Assembly (NCBI GenBank): GCA_030686995.1
Contig: JARVZY010002402.1
Location: 310,001 to 374,000 of the forward strand
Reading direction: 5' to 3'
DNA from: Artemisia argyi
Taxonomy: Eukaryota; Streptophyta; Magnoliopsida; Asterales; Asteraceae
Length of the DNA stretch: 64,000 bases
The position numbers were made by a program, and so were the translations under genes. Of this stretch, positions 46,536 through 57,664 are shown one piece after another (the first letter of the stretch is position 1; each line of letters starts with the position of its first letter). The notes beneath the pieces were generated by a model, which did no database searches, was not told the DNA's origin, and saw only the letters and a program-made list of their open reading frames with translations.

Positions 46536-48284
46536 TGTCACAACTCGTAATTTCAGGTCATTTTCCAAATCTCGACAATTTACTATTCACAAGTTACTAT
46601 TCATCAATTACTATTCATCAATCACTATTCATCGTTTTTTAGGTCAATTTGACATTTCGAGAAACATTCGGGAATTTTACTATTCACTTGATACTATTCA
46701 TTTCCGGAAGAAATTTTACTATTCACGTGCATTACTCATTTCATCGTAAATTTAGTTTACGAGTATTCAAATTCGCGTAACCGTATTGGTTCAGGAGCGA
46801 ATTCATGCATTATCATTTGGGACATCTCATACGGACTAGAAATAGTCTACGTATCATCATTATGTCACTTGCATACTATTCCACTCGTAGGGTATTCAAA
46901 TTATATTTTTTTTATATAATTAACGAATTACGTATGTTTATTTTAAATAAACACTAATACGCGAACTATAAATGTGACTAACGCGTCCGACACTCCCGAC
47001 TATGATCCCAATATATTTTTATACTCATTCTTATAATATAAAAATTATAATATTAATTTACCTGGTGTTTTAGAAAGTTATTTTAATTATTATCGTACGG
47101 TTACTAAAATTACGACGGTTTTCGTAGAAATTAAACAACAATTATCTAAACACCCAATAATTATACCCAACCTATTTTTATAATTTTTTACAACTTTATT
47201 TTATCCCGGTTAACTCCGTTAAAATTTATTTTTAGTTAACCCGGTACCCGGTGTCCTTTAAATCTATTAATAAACACAACAACTACACAAAATCTTCCAA
47301 TTTTCTTCCTAACCTTTGAAATTGCCGCCCCTCCCCCCCCCCCCCCCCCCTATGACTCTTTCCTTTTTTTAGGGATCTTGTCTACTAAATTAATAATACA
47401 TAACTTATCATATTCATTCTCATCTTCATTTCACAAAAACTACAAGTAAAATCTCTTTCTTTTTTCTCTCTTTGTGGTGCTCGGCTTAGGCAAGAAAACA
47501 AGGAGAAACCAATTATTTTTCAAGATCAAGTAATTTAGCAAGTGTAGTTAGTTGTCCTTGTTAAGGTTTTGAAATAAAAATCTCAAGGATAATTAAGTAT
47601 TTCTCATCAAAATCTCCTTAATCTTTCAAGTAAGTTAACAAAACTCATTTCATAATTTTTACAAGTTATTACTATGTTTATATATTTTTCTTACAAGAAC
47701 TCATGCATATATTGACTTATACCACTTTATTTTTGTAAACTTTTGATCATACAAGCCCTAGAAATGATTTTTGGTTAGATCCTTGTTAGATCTACTTGGT
47801 TATGATGTTTAGGAACCCATGACACCCTAAGAAGGTGTATGGTAGGATTAGACTAGCTTTGTGGTGTTTGAAAGTGGTTTGGTTGGTTTTTGAACAAGTT
47901 AGTAACTAGGAAAACCAAGTTTTGACACTTATAGAAAGTTGCTGCCCATTTTTGCAAAACGTGGAAAGATCAGGGAATTCTGGGTAATATTGGACCTAAG
48001 ATTCAGAAAATACTTTCCGATACGGAACTATGGCCGAAAACGGGGATAAAAACGAGTTAATAACGAAGGAGATACGCTAAAAACGAGTTTAACGACGAAA
48101 ACTATATTTCCGGAAATGCTTGCTGATGAACAGTACTCACGGGCAAATTCGAGGCGTAAAACTAAATCTAGCCATCCCGACTTATCAAAAATATGTTAGT
48201 ATTTTGTCCCACGATTCCGGGGATATAAAGAACGAGTAAAATGAGCTTAAAACGACCAAGTTATACGCGTTTTAACATCGTCAA

Positions 48285-48364
<80 letters not shown>

Positions 48365-49679
48365 ACAACTAGAAAATAATAACTTACGCACTAAATGGTA
48401 TATTTTCTAGAAATATTACTAAGGACTATATTCTTAACAAATGAAATACGTATGACCCAAGGAATATTCATACGACTTAACGACTTTATTTTAAGATTTT
48501 CGATACGAGGAATGGAACGCTAACATTGTTATACGATATATTACGACAAGTTTTTATAACTCCAATGGGACTTATTTTTCCTAAGTATGGAAACTATTTT
48601 ACTATGACAATAACTAGTATTTCCAAGTTATGAGTGGTATAGGCATCATGTGCGTGCATTCATTTCATTATGTCACGATCTAAGGTAGATCGTTATTACT
48701 CATATTAGGTTGCGGTTAGAGATCGTGCCTCATTTCAGTATATCCATTCTTGTCATCGTAGCTATCGCTCCAGGTGAGTCATAGCCCCTACTATTTTGAT
48801 TGTTTTGCAAACTCTTTGGGGGAGAATACATGCTTGTTTTACTTAAAACGCATTACTTGTTTTACCTGGTTGATTACTCAAATATTTCCAGCTTTGTCTA
48901 AATATATATTTGATCACCTGCACTTCATTAGTATGCCTGACTACCGGTATTTCTTTGGTATATTTAACCACCTGCATTCATTGGTATGTTTGATTTTCTT
49001 GTATTTCATGGGATTGATTATCCTTGTTTACATGACCACATTGTCATAATTTGTTTATCTGGCGACATTGTCAGTAGTGTTTATCTGGCGACATTGTCAG
49101 TATTATTTATCTGGCGACATTGTCAGTATTGTTTAGATAACCTCATTGACTGAATCATTTTATTTATATAGCCGTTTTGCTATATTTATCTGGGAATTTG
49201 GATACCATTATTACTTATGTTCACGTAGACTTTAACACATTTGGCAGTGGGTTGTAAACACACAGGTTACAAGTCTCTTATGGCGGGACTTGCAACTGAG
49301 TGGATTTACAATGCCTTTGCTGGGCGATCTTTTCTCTATAGGCATTATTGTTAAACAAACTCTATGAACTCACCAACCTCGTGTTGACACTTTAGCATGT
49401 ATTTTCAGGTTTTAAGCATATGGCACGCTACAGGAGGTTTTGGCAGGGCATGGCATGGTCATAGAAGACTCTGATTATTCGTTTGGGGACCGTTTTAAAC
49501 TATTTTAAGGGCCTACTTCCGCACTACTTTTAACGATGTAAATTCAATATTTTTGATCTAACTATTTTATTCTAAATGATTGAAATGAAAACCATTTTTG
49601 AACTAGTGTTGTAATACCAATTGAGTTACACCCCAGCTACACGTATGCTTCCGCTGGACCCGATTTTGGGGGTGTGACA
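46536..49679 (+). repeat. Gypsy 3' LTR, 3144 bp
   Basis: Nearly identical to the 5' LTR. It has three rather than four copies of the 26-bp unit (about 49055-49135) and a shorter TA array (48288-48361). The C run at 47330-47350 is longer than in the 5' LTR. Confidence 0.95.
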
Positions 49680-49874
49680 CACACCATCTGCATCACTTGG
49701 TTTTTCAGAATTATCACCAAAGTCCCAAAGTGGCATAACAATTTGATCTTCATCATCTTTGCAAGCTTCATCTTCATCAATGAATTCTTCTGAATCTTCA
49801 AGATCTTTGTCTCCAGTACTTGAAGTGAGAGGAACATAATTCATTGTATTTGATAATGTTTCAAGATCAAATAG

Positions 49875-51251
49875 CTAATCTGGACCTGAACCTGCCATGT
49901 TTGCTTTATTTTCAAGAAACTGAACATGCAAGTTCTCTTCAATCTTCTTTGTTCTTAAGTTATAGACTCTAAAATCCTTGCTAACCATAGAGTATCCAAC
50001 AAAGAAGCCTTCATCTGACTTTTCTTCAAATTTGCCCAGATGATCAATGGTATTGAGAATAGTAACATGACACCCAAATGGCCTCATAAACTCCAAAGTA
50101 GGAGGTCTTCCTCTGAACAACTCATAAGGTGTCTTGTTCTTTGTTTTGACCACTAAAACCCTATTTTGAATGTAACAAGCAGTGTTAACTGCTTCAGCCC
50201 AAAAAGTCACTGGAAGCTTGGAATCAGCTAACATGGTTCTAGCAGCCTCAATTAGTGTTCTATTTCTTCTTTCAGCAACTCCATTTTGTTGAGGAGTTCT
50301 TGCAACACTAAATTCTCTTTTAATACCTTTGTCTCTGCAGAAATCATCCATAACTTTATTCTTGAACTCTGTCCCATTGTCACACCTGATGATCTTGATT
50401 TTCTTTTCAAATTGATTTTCAACTTGAGTGATGAATGTCTTAAGGATTCCTGTGGTTTCATCTTTGGTACTCAAAAAGAAAACCCATGTGAATCTACTGA
50501 AGTCATCAGTCACAACAAGACAATATTTCTTCAAATTGATGCTGCTCACAGAGGTAGGACCAAACAAGTCCACATGCAGCATAAAAAGTGGATGATTGAT
50601 TGAATTGAATGCCTTGGTCTTGCATGAAGCTCTGTGTTGCTTTCCTTTGAGATAGGCAACACAAGTTTGGTCATTTTCAAATCTTTTCTCTGGTAGTCCT
50701 CTGACAAGGCCATCTTTCACAATCTTGTTGATGGTCTTGAAGTTAACATGACCAAGTCTTCTATGCCAAAGCATTGATTCATCCAAAGTGGCTTTAGCAA
50801 GCAAGCAAGTAACATTATTATTAGCCACTATGTTCTGCATGTCAATGCTATACAAATTTCCTTTTCTAGGGATTTTAAGCAAAATGTCACATTCATCTGG
50901 AAGCTTATAATCCTTAGATAAGATATAGCATTCATCTTCTGTGAATAGAACTCTATGCTTTTTGTCACACATCTGTGACACACTAAAGAGGTTGTACTTG
51001 AGTTCTTTCACATACTGCACATCTTCAAAGTCAATGTTTCCAGCCTTGATTGTTCCTTTGCCAGAAACTTTGCCACCAATTCCTCCTCCAAAGCTGACAA
51101 ATTGTCCATCATAAGGTTGAAAGTCTGAAAGATAGGACTTATTGCCAGTCATGTGCCTAGAACATCCACTGTCTGAGTATCCTTGATCATTAGTAGTCTT
51201 TGAATGTTCCTGCACACAAAATAAAGGAATTAGTTCCTTTTGGGGACCCAA
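49875..51251 (-). pseudogene. Copia protease and integrase
   Basis: 458 open codons. The aspartic protease part has DSGCSRHMTG (near residue 27). The GAG-pre-integrase zinc region has WHRRLGHVNF and then TCVAYLKGKQHR, where the second Cys of the HHCC finger is Tyr. The integrase catalytic residues are D (LHVDLFGP), D (IRCDNGTEF) and E (NGVAERRNRT), all present. It ends at a TAG (49875-49877) that is in frame with the following codons (49874-49680) leading to RT. The start overlaps the preceding gag ORF by 22 bp in another frame, so a frameshift separates Gag from PR. Confidence 0.9.
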
Positions 51252-52669
51252 GCCACAAATGACTTGGATTTGCCTCGTGTATCAATATAATTATATCTAT
51301 CAAAGGTCATTGATACACCATTGGGATTGTTTGAGGTGATGGTTCCTTTTGGTTTCCATTCCCAATGAGCTGAGGCCTTAACAGCATTTCCCACATTTAC
51401 CCTTTTCTTGTTAACAGACCTACCAGTGGTAACCTTTGGCCTTGCAGTGGTAACTGCTGCCTTAGCAGTGGAAACTGCTGATTTAGAAATTTTAGGTACC
51501 CACTTCTGATTATGGTTAACATTCTTTTCAAAATAGGTCTTTTTCCCTGTTTGAGTAGATTTAACAAAAGTAGTAACAGGGGGCTTAGGGTAAACTCTGT
51601 TATTATTTCTGGCAGTGGCAACTGCTGGTCTAGCAGTGGAAATAGGTTTGATGCCAGAATGAAGCAAAACAGATCTGGGAATCATCTTGCTAAGAGGATT
51701 TGGGTGAGTTAAGTTATTAGCATAGTTTCTATTCACCCAAGTATTCCCAAACACTTCCCTTCTTCCCAAGTGGTAGGTACAGCCTTTAGCTAAATGGTCA
51801 AAGCTACCACATATATGACAGGGTTTGTTATTGAACACAAAGTCACTACCAAATTGCCTAGATTTGACATGATTCCAACTCCTCATATTGCCTCTAGGAG
51901 TTGGTGATCTACTTCTGTACATCTCTGCATATCTAGTAGTGGGCCTAGTAAAATTAGGTTGTGACCTAGGCTTCTCTTTGACTACCTCAGGAATACCTCT
52001 CTTAACCTCCACTTTAACATTTTCAGGAGTACTAGGTTTAGACTCAACATTCAAATTATCATCTTTAAGAGATGAGTCACTAGCACTATCAAATACATCA
52101 ACCTCAACCTGAACCTTTTCAATTTCAACTGGTTTAACAAACTTTGGTCCATAGGTCATAGGTAGATCCTGAAATTCTTCTAAACCTGTGTGAGCTAAGT
52201 CAATACCAGGAGGTGCTGGAACACCTCTTAGAGGTGGTGGAACAGTTTTGTATCCAAGACCTGATTTAGCTTTGCTCACAATTTGGGCTTCCCAAATTTT
52301 ATCAATACTCTTTGATTGATGATCCAGTGTTTGCTTAGTTATCATTATATTCTCACTAGCCACTTTAACCTTTTCTAGTTCTTCTCTAAGAACCTTATTA
52401 ACAGCAACCTGATAATCTAAGTCTCTTCTTAATACTGCAATATCATCATTGAACTTAGATTCATTTGCCCTATAATGCTCTAATTGAGTTTCTAAAACAC
52501 TTAGGCCTCTTTTATGATTTGATAAGTTATAATTAGTATGAGTTAACTCAATGTGTTGCTCATTAAATTGTGCTTTAAGTTTCTCATACTCTTTTAAGGC
52601 CTTACAAGATTTAGAACAAGCATTATCAATTTGTACCTCAGAGTCAGAAAAAGCCATTAGTGCCACCAT
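51230..52669 (-). pseudogene. Copia Gag C-terminal region (479 codons)
   Basis: Same frame as the two gag pieces upstream, separated from 52676-53056 by a TAG. It has a coiled coil (residues ~20-120), Pro/Ser-rich linkers, a second CCHC-type knuckle (CHICGSFDHLAKGC, near residue 285) and Thr/Ala-rich stretches coded by 21-bp repeats (51424-51475, 51612-51640). It ends Ala-Trp-Val-Pro-Lys-Arg-Asn just before the protease frame. Confidence 0.85.
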
Positions 52670-52675
52670 TGCAGA

Positions 52676-53056
52676 CTATGAATCATCTTCCTCTTCCTTA
52701 GTCATAAAGCTCCAATCAAAGCTCACTCCATCAATGGCCAATAGCCCCTTTGGCTCATCAGTAGTAGGTTCCTTCTTCTTGTCCTGCTTGTACCAAGTTG
52801 ACCTATTGTCAGACTTCCTTGGCTTCCTACACTCTCTGGCAAAGTGCCCCTTCTTATGACAATTGTAGCACTCCACCTTCTTCTTGTCAAAACCTACTGT
52901 TTCATTGCCACTGATGTTGATCTTTCTTCCAGTCTTCTTCCAAAACTTCTTTGTCCTCAAGCTTAGTAATGCCACTTGCCATTTAATGTCCATCTCCTCC
53001 ATATCATCTTCATCAATTTGATCCATATCCTCATGATTTAGGATTGAACCACCCAC
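52676..53056 (-). pseudogene. Copia Gag middle part with zinc knuckle
   Basis: Contains INQIDEDD-like sequence (MDQIDEDDMEEMDIKW) and a complete CX2CX4HX4C knuckle (CYNCHKKGHFAREC). It is bounded by in-frame stops at 53057-53059 (TAA) and 52673-52675 (TAG), and is in the same frame as both neighbours. Confidence 0.9.
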
Positions 53057-53917
53057 TTAACTTGATATAAAGGCATAAAAAGTAGTATCACTAAGCCCTG
53101 CAATCTGTCTCTTTGAGCTACCAGTGGAAACACTTCCACTAGTAGTGGAAACAACAATGTTAGCACTGTCATCATCACCACTTTCTTCATCTGAACTATC
53201 ATCAAGAGATGATGATATAAGTGCTACACTTCCAGAACTTGAGCTTATTTTGCCAGCTTTCTTCAATCTTTGTTCAATAACCTTGAAGTTATTGTACAAG
53301 TCATTAAGTTTCATGGTCTCCAACTCTGGCTTATCTTCCCACACAGCAACATTGGTTCCAAACTCAGATGGTAAGCTTCTTAAGAATTTTAGATTGAGGT
53401 CTTCCTTTTCCACCTCAATTCCAAAAACAGTGAGTTGAGAAACAATCTTTTGTAGCCTTGTGAAGATGCTATCAAGAGATTCATTACTTGTTGAACCAAA
53501 GTTTTCATAAGTTTGCTTTAGCAGAGTCTTTTGAGTCTTCTTGGTAGAATCATTACCACCAAAAACTTCACAGATCTCATCAAAGAGAGTCTTTGCAGTC
53601 TTGAACTTGCTGAATGCTACAACTTGATCTCTTGGAAGTGTCATCAGCAACAGACCTCTGGCCTTCAAATCATTCTTTAGTTGAAGTCTTTCATCATTAG
53701 TAACAGGGCCAGTGTTGAGCTTAATTACTTCCTTGCCACTAACCATCTCTGAAGTAGAGCCTGGTTTGAAAGAATTTCCAACCATGATGATCTCCCAAAG
53801 TGTGTAATCTTGGACCATAAAGAATTGTTCTATCATTAGCATCCACATCTCAAAGTCATCCAACTTAAGCTTTGGAAGCTTAGCAGCAATGTTTGAGTTA
53901 CTGGTTTCTGTCTCCAT
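53057..53917 (-). pseudogene. Copia Gag N-terminal part
   Basis: Starts METETSNSNIAAKLPKLKLD. UBN2-type Gag core with TLFDEICEVFGG, LLKQTYENFG and LKFLRSLPSEFGTNVAVWED. It ends with Ser/acidic sequence and a TAA in place of an expected Gln codon; the following codons continue the same protein. The motif pair GCAGTGG-like at 53121 and 53142 lies in its 3' part. Confidence 0.9.
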
Positions 53918-53966
53918 TGAGTCTTCTGAGTGAACTTGAGTCTTCTAAATCAAAGTATCAAAGCCT

Positions 53967-53979
53967 GGCTCTGATACCA
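53967..53979 (-). other. Copia primer-binding site
   Basis: ggctctgatacca on the plus strand, two bases from the 5' LTR; the complement, TGGTATCAGAGCC, matches initiator tRNA-Met. Confidence 0.9.
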
Positions 53980-53981
53980 CT

Positions 53982-54458
53982 TGATGGATCTATACACCTT
54001 GAACTTGTGTTAGATTGATACTTTGAATTATATCACTAAGTATGCGGAATCTACTTAGTAACACTTAGAAGTTTGATTGTGAGTAAGACAGTTGTATATA
54101 AACAATGTATGTAAACAAACTTTTAGCTCCAATATTATTAATGATAATAATACGAGTGATCTTGATATCACTAGGGTTACACCTTGAAGCTCTAGGAAAA
54201 CGTATATATAAACTTATAACCTAGGATCTCCTTTTATAGCACATGGAGTCCTCTTCTACAAGATAAACATAAAGCTAATAGAATAAGATATACACAAGAT
54301 CTATTCTATATTTATCTAGACGTGTTTCCTAACAGTTATCTAATAAGCAGTGGTAATATATTGTTCTTGCAGTGGTAATGAGTTTCCACTGCAAGTACAA
54401 TCTTCTGCAGTTATAACTTCTTCTTTAGCCGTGGTAACTGTTAGTATAATTCCCAACA
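53982..54458 (-). repeat. Copia 5' LTR, 477 bp
   Basis: Differs from the 3' LTR at four positions by my reading (near 54121, 54244, 54268 and 54413). It contains the same 21-bp-spaced GCAGTGGTAA motifs. Confidence 0.95.
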
Positions 54459-54563
54459 TATAGTCATATAGCTTTAAGTATGTGAAAACACAGAGTTTGT
54501 AATTCCAATAGCACTCTATTATACCAAATAAATTATCTTGCAAGTCAAATAGACCTAGCATAC

Positions 54564-54715
54564 CTGATAAAATTGATGGAAAGCATCCAAGTCGCAAAGT
54601 ACTTGCTTAGATGAACAAAAACTTTAGATTTTCGGTAATTAGAGAATCACATGGATTACTCTTTCTAGAGTAGCGATGTTCGAGGATAACCATAGCACCT
54701 TCAAATTTCTTTACC
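54564..54715 (-). pseudogene. Exon fragment of an S28 serine carboxypeptidase (Pro-X carboxypeptidase-like)
   Basis: Reads VKKFEGAMVILEHRYSRKSN followed by SLITENLKF. A frameshift follows, then CSSKQVLCDLDAFHQFYQ and a GT donor. The family consensus around this point is LEHRY-YGKS-P, SLTTENLKYLSSKQAL-DLA, and its exon ends in the same place, so the match is good. The frameshift, the altered YGK (SRK here) and the lack of neighbouring exons in this orientation make it a pseudogene or captured exon. The copia element inserted about 100 bp downstream of it (target TATAG). Confidence 0.7.
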
Positions 54716-56369
54716 AAAATACGCACCAGATTAAAATCTTCAATACCAGTTTTTAGCTTACAATGTAACTTGAACTCTTCATAAATTGTATATCTCCTGG
54801 CACATAGAAAAATAAAGAATCATGTTAAGAAAAACTTTCACAGTAGAGACACAAAAGGGATTCTGATATGACACATATGTTGACGTTACCATCTAACATA
54901 GAAACCACAAAAACATAAACCCGCTACTCAATTACCTAAAAAGAATAAAAACCCCAAATCTATTATATATTCTTGCTGATATAAATTTAAATAAATTTAA
55001 AACATACCTTTGATTAACCAAAAATAACCCGTTTTTCCCTTGTGATTGTCATTTGTACAAACATAAAACATATTTTTAGATCCACATATGTATCCACGAT
55101 TGTGATGGTCGGATGGTTGTAGAAGGCTAGGGTTGGAGGTGGAGGTGGATTTTTTTTCCCTCGGAATGATGGGTATAAGGTAGGTTTTTTGTTGTTTTCA
55201 TTCAGGTCCTTGAGGTTTATAACATTTATTCTGTTTTTTTGAAGTTTTCTTCTTTTACATTTTTGACACTCATATTTTTATGGTGGATTTTCCCTTCTAC
55301 ACGAAATTTATCAATTTTGACCAAAATCAATTCAATTTTGACTTTCTATTACTCAATCACGTCGCTTGATTTCGCCTACGTGGCAAAATCAAGCTCTTCT
55401 ATTGGTCCAATTTTTTTTTTCAATAAGAAGGGATTTGTAAAAATACTCAGAAATGATGTAATTCTTTTATTATATAAAAAGATAAAAACGTGAACCCACT
55501 AATTTTAATTGCATTAATGAGGATAAAAGTGAGCTAATTTAATTTCCTTCCACTTGGAAAGCAATTAAATTTGCTTAGAAGTTTAAATAGTATTATTTAC
55601 ACATCTTGAACCAAACGCCCCTTAAAGCATGTTTAGTCATATATGAAATTTCGAAAGAGGAATACGAAATTGACGGCGAAAAAAGAAACAAAGAGGCAGT
55701 TTCCAAAAAGAAGCTAAATATAGGCAATGTTGTAATTACTGGAAAGCACAACGGCAAATTAATAAAGTCAAGATGAGAAGAATTTTAAGTCTACTACGGT
55801 TGGCTAGTTGTGGAGTTGACCGTCACTTTCATTCCAAATCAAAGTCTTTCCCCATTATGTATTTTTCTTCGTCAAACATTATTGTTGTTATTTAGTTGTC
55901 CACGTAATTTCTCTTGTAGTTTCTTCTATTGAATTTTATTGTCATTTTCTGCCCAATTTTTTATTTTATTTTATTAATTTATTTATTTTTACTGTCTTTG
56001 TATCTTTATTTTTAGTTAATCAAACTCAGAGAAACACGGAAGAGTTTACTGTAAATAGAATTATCCATGAAAAGTTTCTTTATACCATCTTTATTTGTCG
56101 CTACAACCAAAAGGTTTTAACTTTTTAGGAAATTCATGATGTCCACACTATTGTGAAATATTCGCGTGGTGCTATGCTAGAGTTTTGTTTTTGGTAAATG
56201 CTTCTATTTCAACTATAGCTTGTAAACGAGGATTATTGTTTGGGGTTGGTTACAACTGACATATAAACGAAATTTTATAGTTACATATACTTTTAGTGAT
56301 AAAAAAAAATTTGTGTTATAAACGAAAAATAATAAAAGTTTGAGAGTTTAGGATTAAATATGATATTTT
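54716..56369. other. Non-coding region
   Basis: No complete gene. Minus-strand sequence upstream of the S28 exon (to about 54810) stays open but is not recognised. The stretch 55440-55625 ends with accaaacgcccctt, a MITE-like terminus whose partner I could not find. Confidence 0.35.
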
Positions 56370-56510
56370 GAAACCTAGTTCAAACCGGATAGTTTAACCG
56401 GTTGAACAGTTCCGGTCGAAAAACGGGTCATTTTAAACCTGATCTATCCAACGGGTTGGATCGAAAAAAGATGTCAAATTTAACTGGGTCAACTCGCCGG
56501 GTTTGAAAAT
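56370..56510. repeat. Second copy of the GACCCGGTT-rich repeat, reverse orientation
   Basis: gttcaaaccggatagtttaa, accggttgaac, gttccggtcgaaaaacgggt and gggtcaactcgccgggtttg match the reverse complement of 29755-29925. Confidence 0.7.
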
Positions 56511-56984
56511 TGCTCATAATTATTTGTTTAACATTTTCTTTTTAGATATTTCAACATTTCACTTTATTTTGAAATTGCTCACAATTAATTTTTTTAACAT
56601 TTCATTTTCTTGACTTTTTACTTTTCACTTTTACCATTTTTGTTTTATGGATAGTATAAATATATAATGCTCATATCCATCATTTTATATAAAAATCGTT
56701 GCTTAAATGTTTACTTTTGTGATTCTTAGTATTTATGGAGCAATTATGAAAAAGGAGCATATGTCGACATCATTTGGATAAAAATGAAGAAGCAAAAGAA
56801 ATGCATACGAGCTGACATTCTATGCGTGTTTTTAGGAGGATTTGCAGGATGAATTGAATTGGTAGGAAATAGCAAAGTTATTTAAAAAGTTGTTTATCAT
56901 GTATTGTTACCTAATATTTCTTTCATTGACTTTTAAGCTTTGATAATATATATTTTTTTATTATTATTTGTTTAATTTTATTTT

Positions 56985-57249
56985 TTAATTACTTGAAAAT
57001 GTATCATACTTGTCACTTTTTGGTATTTTGTGAACCATTTTTTTTTCTTATTGTGTGCGCTGAACTTTTAGATTTCAATTATTGTGTGTATTTTGTGACC
57101 ATTTTACCATTAATTTTTTCAAATTTTAAAAGGTAAAATAAACATTTTACATGGCTAAATAGTTACAAAATACACACAATAAGAAAAAAAATAGTTCAGT
57201 ACATAAAATAACAAAAAGTGACAAGTATGATATATTTTCAAGTAATTAA
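56985..57249. mobile_element. Foldback MITE upstream of the receptor kinase
   Basis: The inverted ends are ttaattacttgaaaatgtat on the left and (reverse complement) ttaattacttgaaaatatat on the right. They remain similar through catacttgtcactttttg and attgtgtgtattttgt for ~100 bp. Confidence 0.75.
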
Positions 57250-57278
57250 CCATTTTTTTCCCTACAATTAGTTATTAT

Positions 57279-57580
57279 GGGCAAATGACAAAAAAATGCA
57301 TCGAACTTGACACTTTTTATGATTGTATGTAGCCAACTATTTTTTTTCTATTGTGTGTATTGAACTTTTAAATTTTGATCATTGTTTGTATTTTGTGACT
57401 ATTCTAACATGTAAAATGACCATTTACCCTTCAAAATTTGGAAAAAGTAAGGGTAAAATGGCCATGAAATACACACAATCATCGAAATCTGAAATTTCAG
57501 TACACACAATAAAAAAAAAATAATTGACTATACATAATCACAAAAAGTATCAAGTTCGATACATTTTTTTTTAATTACCC
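57279..57580. mobile_element. Mutator-type MITE, 302 bp, ~85 bp upstream of the receptor kinase
   Basis: The ends are GGGCAAATGACAAAAAAATG and (reverse complement) GGGTAATTAAAAAAAAATG, continuing through cgaacttga and actttt. The flanks agttattat (57270-57278) and aattattat (57581-57589) form a 9-bp duplication with one mismatch. It is related to the MITE 30 bp to its left. Confidence 0.75.
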
Positions 57581-57599
57581 AATTATTATCTATATGTTC

Positions 57600-57664
57600 A
57601 ACAATACTTTCATAGCTGTTATATATATGATTCCCATATTGCCACACAATTTGAAGAACCAAAC
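57600..57664 (+). promoter_or_regulatory. Core promoter region of the receptor kinase
   Basis: A TATA-like ttatatatatg near 57618-57628 lies about 40 bp before the ATG. The Mutator-type MITE ends 84 bp before the ATG, so the upstream control region is largely transposon-derived. Confidence 0.35.
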
